From Natrinema soli (GTDB lineage: Archaea > Halobacteriota > Halobacteria > Halobacteriales > Natrialbaceae), in contig NZ_JAQIVI010000240.1 of NCBI RefSeq assembly GCF_028618695.1, positions 1 through 26,662 on the forward strand: 26,662 nucleotides of DNA, given 5' to 3'. Shown piece after piece: positions 23,254 to 26,662 of this stretch. The position numbers and the translations under genes are program-made. Under the pieces are notes generated by a model that saw only the letters and a program-made list of their open reading frames with translations, was not told where the DNA came from and searched no databases. The stretch's first letter is position 1; each line of letters begins with the position of its first letter.

Positions 23254-23485
23254 CTGGAAAACCCTCCACCCCTCTCGAAGGGTGCAAACAACACTCCCAG
23301 CGGTCGCAGGCATCGTGATCGGTGGACCAGTCACGACTTCTCACGGAGTTCTTCAGTCCGTCGGGCTAGCTGTTTGAGGGTTGGAAGGTGTTGGTGGTGT
23401 TGGTTTTCGCATAAGAAAATCATCTGACACACATCCATGTCGGTGATCGTCGCGATTTCAGCAACAATGAGCCGCGTAATTGGGA
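23169..23485. repeat. Duplicated X-Y block, copy 1
   Basis: Aligns along its length with 24462-24770 in the same orientation, including the 3' part of gene X, leader C/D and the first codons of gene Y, with many third-position and some other differences. Age is therefore not recent. The two copies flank the TumE-type toxin-antitoxin module. Confidence 0.75.
23262..23294 (-). promoter_or_regulatory. Leader element C
   Basis: In gene direction: GTGTTGTT (23294-23287), CACCC (23284-23280), 8-nt loop, GGGTG (23271-23267), GAGGG, then 8 nt to ATG 23253. Nearly identical to leader D, with which it lies in the duplicated block. Confidence 0.7.
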
Positions 23486-23492
23486 GGCTCAA
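23331..23492 (-). pseudogene. Gene X, N-terminally truncated copy
   Basis: Reads IVAEIATITDMDVCQMIFLC, then ENQHHQHLPTLKQLARRTEE, LREKS, aligned with the C-terminal two thirds of intact gene X (24622-24831). The first 25 residues are missing; the frame is closed by TGA just upstream of TTG 23492. It may still be expressed from an internal start, but it lacks the leader element of the intact copy. Confidence 0.65.
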
Positions 23493-23534
23493 GGAGAGGG
23501 TTCAGAGTCGGAGGAAGGATTTCCGAGATGTCAG

Positions 23535-24002
23535 CTACGCCGATGCGGGCGACTCTGACCCTTCACCGCGCGGCAGACCGAATTCGACCTCGACCCTGAC
23601 TGTGTCGTAGGGAACGTACGGCTTCTTTGCGCGACCGTCTTCTTCGAAGTGGATGATGTCGTAGTCGGCCAGCACATGCAGATCGGTGTGGACGTCATGG
23701 ACGTCCCGATCAAGACGGTCGGCGAGGGCGCGAATGCTCTCGGGAGGGTGTTCCATTACCTCTTCAAGGAGCTCCATGCGCCGGTCGGTGAGCAGCTCGC
23801 GGAACCGGGAACGGTCTTCGAAGTTGACGACGTGTGGGACCTCTTTGCCCTGCTCCCAGCGTTCAGCACGGTCCAGTGCGCTCTCCTTGTGCTCTTCGAA
23901 GCGCTTCGACGTGATGAGGAGAGTCGAAGGATACTCGACCTCTCCGGGGTCGGGCGTGAATTCGTCGTGCGTGGGTTCGGTGTCAGTCGGTTTGTTGCTC
24001 AT
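23535..24002 (-). CDS. HVO_A0114-type HTH antitoxin of the TumE system
   Basis: 155 aa. An N-terminal tail (TEPTHDEFTPDPGEVEYPST) is followed by a helical region with FEEHKESALDRAERWEQGKE and a winged-helix DNA-binding domain: RMELLEEVMEHPPESIRALA, then LDRDVHDVHTDLHVLADYDI, then HFEEDGRAKKPYVPY as the wing. Proteins of this family are annotated as DNA-binding partners (antitoxins) of TumE-like toxins in haloarchaea. It starts at ATG 24002, overlapping the toxin gene by 20 nt, in toxin-first order. The twin inverted repeats at 24301-24355 are its probable operators. Confidence 0.8.
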   Translation of the reverse strand: MSNKPTDTEPTHDEFTPDPGEVEYPSTLLITSKRFEEHKESALDRAERWEQGKEVPHVVNFEDRSRFRELLTDRRMELLEEVMEHPPESIRALADRLDRDVHDVHTDLHVLADYDIIHFEEDGRAKKPYVPYDTVRVEVEFGLPRGEGSESPASA

Positions 24003-24291
24003 ATATTTCGTTCACCTCGTTCTGGAACTGGTTGATCAGATCGCGGAGACCTGTGTACTCTAGGGCCTCGATCTCGCCGTCTGGCGTGTGTCGATGGTGC
24101 CGTCCGACGTCCAGATGGTGGGGCGAGTTGTCGAACCGCAGGAGTGTATCGCCGTCAGCATCCATGTACTGGAAGCTGTACTTCAGCCCCTGCGGGAAGT
24201 CTTCGCTCACTGGGACCTGCCACGCGATCATCTCGTACCGGCTCCCGTCCAGCTTTTCGCTTTTGTCCCGGTACACGACCGTTGCAGGCAT
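23983..24291 (-). CDS. TumE-family toxin
   Basis: 102 aa. Recognised by ATVVYRDKSEKLDGSRYEMI, then VPVSEDFPQGLKYSFQYMDA, DGDTLLRFDNSPHHLDVGRH and HRHTPDGEIEALEYTGLRDL, the typical run of beta strands and the HH-D-x-x-x-HxH cluster of the TumE toxin family (DUF6516-like). Such toxins are partners of HTH antitoxins; biochemical activity is established for few members. Toxin precedes antitoxin, with the genes overlapping by 20 nt. ATG 24291 lies 10 nt from inverted repeat 1, implying a very short 5' leader. Confidence 0.78.
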   Translation of the reverse strand: MPATVVYRDKSEKLDGSRYEMIAWQVPVSEDFPQGLKYSFQYMDADGDTLLRFDNSPHHLDVGRHHRHTPDGEIEALEYTGLRDLINQFQNEVNEIYEQQTD

Positions 24292-24300
24292 CTTTCCCTA

Positions 24301-24355
24301 TGTTGGGGTAGGGTCCCAACAATGATAAAACTTAGTGTTGGGGCCGAAGCCCAAC
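24301..24355 (-). promoter_or_regulatory. TumE operon promoter with two matching inverted repeats
   Basis: TGTTGGG (24301-24307) / CCCAACA (24315-24321) and GTTGGG (24337-24342) / CCCAAC (24350-24355) share the same half-site. Between them the minus strand has TTTTATCA (24330-24323), a TATA-like box 26-40 nt upstream of the toxin start. Repressor binding at both sides of the TATA box would shut the operon. Confidence 0.65.
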
Positions 24356-24425
24356 GAAAGTGCACGATGAATTTTTTGGAATCGCCATACGAGGGTCGCA
24401 ACCACCCTACGGAAACGTGTCCTGT

Positions 24426-24545
24426 CTATTTCCTTAAATACACCCATAACAATTGTGAGGTCAACGTTTTTTCGGTCGGTTCGAGCCCACCGTTGTCGAT
24501 GAACGCTGTTTGGTGCTGAATCGTAATCCCAGGATGATCTGTCAT
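24426..24545 (-). pseudogene. Gene Y, truncated copy (39 codons)
   Basis: Reads TDHPGITIQHQTAFIDNGGL, then EPTEKTL, matching the start of intact gene Y (22930-23253); after about residue 28 the sequence diverges and reaches TAG at 24426. The DNA match ends near 24462, a rearrangement breakpoint towards the toxin operon promoter. Leader D upstream is complete. Confidence 0.7.
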
Positions 24546-24770
24546 CTGAGATACTCTCCACCCTTATCGAGGGTGCAAACAACACTCCCAGCGGTCGTAG
24601 GCGTCGCGATTGGTGGATCAGTTACGACTCCTCGCGGAGTTCTTCAGCACGTTGGGCTAGCTGTTTGAGGATCGGAAGGCGTTGTTGATGTTGGTTTTCA
24701 TAGGCGACACACACCTGAAGTGTCTCCATGTCGGTGATCGTCGCAACTCCCGCATCAATGATCCGGGGAT
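24462..24770. repeat. Duplicated X-Y block, copy 2
   Basis: Partner of the block at 23169-23485; here gene X is complete and gene Y is broken. Confidence 0.75.
24551..24585 (-). promoter_or_regulatory. Leader element D
   Basis: In gene direction: GTGTTGTT (24585-24578), CACCC (24575-24571), 7-nt loop, GGGTG (24563-24559), GAGAG, then about 8 nt to ATG 24545 of the truncated gene Y. It stays intact although its gene is broken. Confidence 0.7.
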
Positions 24771-24831
24771 TCGATGACTCGAGGCGCTGCTGGGGCGTCA
24801 GTGGCTCGTTAGTCTGGTCGGTATCTGACAT
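24622..24831 (-). CDS. Gene X, intact copy (69 aa, unknown function)
   Basis: A charged helical protein: SDTDQTNEPLTPQQRLESSN, then PRIIDAGVATITDMETLQVC, then ENQHQQRLPILKQLAQRAEE, ending LREES. The C-terminal half is predicted as one long amphipathic helix, suggesting oligomerisation or protein contact. ATG 24831 lies 7 nt after the G-rich arm of leader E, fixing the start. The paralogous copy at 23331-23492 lacks the N-terminal part. In both copies gene Y follows behind another leader. No family recognised. Confidence 0.65.
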   Translation of the reverse strand: MSDTDQTNEPLTPQQRLESSNPRIIDAGVATITDMETLQVCVAYENQHQQRLPILKQLAQRAEELREES

Positions 24832-24840
24832 TCTGGGATC

Positions 24841-24869
24841 CTCTCACCCCTCGAGGAGAGAAACAACAC
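24841..24869 (-). promoter_or_regulatory. Leader element E
   Basis: In gene direction: GTGTTGTT (24869-24862), CTCTC (24860-24856), an inner CTCGAG palindrome (24855-24850), GGGTGAGAG with arm GAGAG (24845-24841), GGA, then 7 nt to ATG 24831. It starts the leftward cluster. Confidence 0.7.
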
Positions 24870-25221
24870 CACGAGACGGTGCTCTGATCTGACATCCATT
24901 TTGGAGCAGCGAGAGAGAGAGTCTCGCCGTCCAGATTCCTAGTGGTGCTTCAACCGTCGGTTGACAGGTTCAGGAGTCCACAAGCTTGGGGAAGAATCAT
25001 TATCTGATAGAAACGGCCTGCTGACTATAGAGGATCTATTCAGCAATCGGGCATCGTTTATTCCCGCTGATCTCTGCCTAAACAGCTGCTCTGTAAGTAT
25101 GCGGATGCACCAGTATTGACGAATAGTTTGCGCCTGAGATGGATGAAATACGGGCCGGCACTCGGCCCGTCAATTACGAGTAATACTAAGACCCGAACGC
25201 GCATCTTGGTTCGATGAGGGT
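24870..25221. other. Intergenic region with two dyads, divergent promoters
   Basis: No gene. Dyads: CAACCG/CGGTTG with one central base (24951-24963) and CGGGCC/GGCCCG around 7 nt (25151-25169). The latter is about 53 nt upstream of the Bat-like gene and just before a TAATACTA TATA-like string (25181-25188); it is a possible autoregulatory operator. Leftward transcription into gene X would start in the left part. Confidence 0.5.
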
Positions 25222-25893
25222 ATGAGCGTAATTGCCGAATTCTCTGTCCCGACCGAGGAGTTTGCCTTGGCACAGACGTTATCATCCGCGCCAGAGATGA
25301 CCGTCGAGATTGAACGCGTCGTTGCCCATTCAGAGGATCGGGTGATGCCGTTTTTCTGGATTCTTGGTGGTAATTACACCGAATTCGAAACGGCGATCAA
25401 CGCCGATCCGTCCGTCCAGAACGTTACCCGCCTTGACGAACTGGACCAGGGCACTCTCTACCGCGCCGAATGGACGCGCAACATCGAATCGATCATCTAT
25501 GCGTACACCGAAATCGGCGCAACGATCATTGAAGCGACCGGGCGAGCGGATGCGTGGGAACTCCGAATGCGATTCGACGATGAAGACCTCCTCTCAAACT
25601 TCCAGGACTACTGCCTTTCGAACGACATCTCATTCACCTTGCAGCGCCTCTACCATCCGAGTGAACCGATGGCAGGCGGTCAGTTTGGCCTCTCTCCGAA
25701 GCAACGCACGGCGTTGGTTACCGCACTAGAACACGGCTATTTCAACATCCCACGGAAAATCACGATGGGTGAGTTAGCGGAGACACTCGATATCTCCCAG
25801 CAATCCCTCTCGAAGCGATTCCGCCGCGCCCATCGAAATCTCATCACCAACGTGCTCACTATCAGCCACCCGGATGATGAGAATAGTAGATAG
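25222..25893 (+). CDS. Bat-like HTH-10 transcriptional regulator
   Basis: 223 aa, second family member in the window. The N-terminal sensor-like region covers about residues 1-155 (PTEEFALAQTLSSAPEMTVE, then WELRMRFDDEDLLSNFQDYC). The C-terminal HTH-10 has GLSPKQRTALVTALEHGYFN, IPRKITMGELAETLDISQQS and LSKRFRRAHRNLITNVL. No GAF or PAS domain precedes it, so it is the short form. ATG 25222 follows a purine-rich GAGGG at 4-8 nt. It stands alone; its target is unknown. It resembles the 2576-3226 protein in organisation but is divergent outside the HTH. Confidence 0.88.
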   Translation: MSVIAEFSVPTEEFALAQTLSSAPEMTVEIERVVAHSEDRVMPFFWILGGNYTEFETAINADPSVQNVTRLDELDQGTLYRAEWTRNIESIIYAYTEIGATIIEATGRADAWELRMRFDDEDLLSNFQDYCLSNDISFTLQRLYHPSEPMAGGQFGLSPKQRTALVTALEHGYFNIPRKITMGELAETLDISQQSLSKRFRRAHRNLITNVLTISHPDDENSR

Positions 25894-26115
25894 CCAGTAC
25901 CCCGCTTGCACGGCTATACACAACCTCGGAGGATAATTTTGATGCGTGGCTTTGTTTCCCCTTAGCCAGAAGAGAAACTGACAGCAAGTAGAGTATGAGT
26001 TGCTCAGTAACTAATCGATTCCAGACCTTCTGCGTCGCGTGATTCAACCGGAGGGTGTAGTAGTGCATGAAAATGACAATAGCCGAGGGTCGTAGAAGCG
26101 AATCCCAAACTCTTC

Positions 26116-26361
26116 TTACGACAGTTTGACGGCCCCATCCGAAGAGATTGTTACGTCATACCCTCGGTACCGGAACGAAACGTGTCCGCCTCGAACCGAG
26201 TCGTCAGCAGCGGTCGGTTCAAACAATCGGTCCAGCGTAGCAGGATCCACAACGTCGTTGAACGGTGGCTCGAGGGTAATCGGGGAGACATCTTCCGCGT
26301 CGGCAATCGCTTCAAGGACGCGTAGGCTCGGCTTTGAGCGCGTTGACTCAGTGGCGCTCAT
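26116..26361 (-). CDS. HalOD1 output-domain protein
   Basis: 81 aa consisting almost only of the halobacterial output domain 1: LRVLEAIADAEDVSPITLEP, FNDVVDPATLDRLFEP, and the closing strands GHVSFRYRGYDVTISSDGAV. The domain is common as a free-standing protein or signalling output module in haloarchaea; its molecular role is not established. It begins 3 nt after the stop of the DsrE-like gene, so both are cotranscribed. The 222-nt gap 25894-26115 to its right-hand neighbour in the plus direction contains no supported gene. Confidence 0.85.
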   Translation of the reverse strand: MSATESTRSKPSLRVLEAIADAEDVSPITLEPPFNDVVDPATLDRLFEPTAADDSVRGGHVSFRYRGYDVTISSDGAVKLS

Positions 26362-26364
26362 GGA

Positions 26365-26662
26365 TTAGACGAGGAGCTGAATGTCGGATTCAGCCATGTG
26401 TTGCAGCGCGGTGGCCGCACCGACGCCGGTGGTGACGCCGTCGTAGAAGTCGTCCTCATCATAGTCCATCAGTTCGATCGTCATCTGACACGCCTGCAGA
26501 TCGACGCCGCTCTCGAGCGAGAGGTCGATCAGTTCCTCGATGGTGGCAGTCCCGTTGTCGTCAATCTTCTTCTGCATCATCTTCGTGGCCATCTTGTCCA
26601 TGCCTGGCAGAGCAGCGACGGCGTTCGGGACCGGCATATTCGGGTTGCCGACGGCGCTCAAC
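26365..26662 (-). CDS. DsrE/DsrF-like family protein (partial, C-terminal part)
   Basis: At least 98 codons; the N-terminal part lies beyond the window edge. The visible part, VGNPNMPVPNAVAALPGMDK, MATKMMQKKIDDNGTATIEE, LIDLSLESGVDLQACQMTIE and TTGVGAATALQHMAESDIQL, matches DsrE-like (peroxiredoxin-family-annotated) proteins found beside sulfur-carrier and rhodanese genes. The single Cys in LQACQMT corresponds to the conserved active cysteine. It likely functions in sulfur transfer or redox chemistry. The TTG at the very edge is not the real start. Confidence 0.82.
   Translation of the reverse strand, partial: LSAVGNPNMPVPNAVAALPGMDKMATKMMQKKIDDNGTATIEELIDLSLESGVDLQACQMTIELMDYDEDDFYDGVTTGVGAATALQHMAESDIQLLV

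Noticed and set aside
25941..25975. GGCTTTGTT string near 25950 resembling the MITE 2 end
   Set aside because: Only 9 bases agree, then the sequence diverges, and no partner end or target duplication is present.
25862..26068. 68-codon minus-strand frame after the Bat-like gene
   Set aside because: Overlaps the regulator's 3' end, basic composition, no recognisable motif; possibly debris of a transposase but not demonstrable.
1..26662. tRNA genes or CRISPR arrays
   Set aside because: No cloverleaf with a T-arm consensus and no regularly spaced repeat series was found by reading both strands.

Overview
The window reads as accessory DNA of a halophilic archaeon (class Halobacteria). The supported proteins are acidic, and several are hallmark haloarchaeal types: two Bat-like HTH-10 regulators, a HalOD1 protein, a haloarchaeal DUF892 (YciF-like) protein, a PIN toxin with a winged-helix antitoxin, and an HVO_A0114/TumE-like toxin-antitoxin pair. 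An integrase, a ParA-type partition locus, transposase genes and remnants, small non-autonomous insertion elements, two toxin-antitoxin modules and several pseudogenes point to a plasmid, megaplasmid or integrated-element region. I found no replication initiator, rRNA, convincing tRNA or CRISPR array.

Layout. 0-1.3 kb: tyrosine recombinase. 1.6-4.8 kb: a strong inverted repeat, a SAM methyltransferase, a Bat-like regulator, and a divergent NikR regulator / NicO nickel transporter pair. 4.9-7.6 kb: a full-length DDE transposase and a truncated, nonsense-mutated relative. 7.6-8.7 kb: a two-gene operon (198-aa conserved protein and DUF892 ferritin-like protein). 8.9-11.7 kb: chrA and an MFS transporter joined by a 23-codon ORF through two ATGA overlaps. 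11.8-12.8 kb: a decayed flippase-like membrane protein gene. 12.8-14.0 kb: mostly non-coding, ending in two small insertion elements with perfect 8-bp target duplications, the second inserted into the duplication left by the first. 14.0-15.3 kb: ParA and a linked partner. 15.7-16.6 kb: PIN toxin and antitoxin with two matching operators. 16.6-19.0 kb: sparse, with a PH-domain membrane protein and small ORFs. 19.0-19.6 kb: a YdjM/DUF457-type membrane protein.

19.7-24.9 kb is the most unusual part: a leftward cluster holding an ArdC-like antirestriction metalloprotein, a frameshifted conserved haloarchaeal gene, a run of very small overlapping ORFs, two zinc-ribbon or unknown proteins, a TumE-type toxin-antitoxin module, and a duplicated two-gene unit (X-Y) whose copies have decayed in complementary ways. 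Six places in this cluster carry the same leader: an octamer reading GTGTTGTT in gene direction, then a short G/C hairpin whose 3' arm runs into a purine-rich Shine-Dalgarno-like stretch; in four of the six the start codon follows 7-8 nt later. This looks like a shared, possibly translational, control element of the mobile cluster and is the main candidate for an undescribed system.

25.2-26.7 kb: a second Bat-like regulator, a HalOD1 protein, and a DsrE-like protein cut by the window edge.
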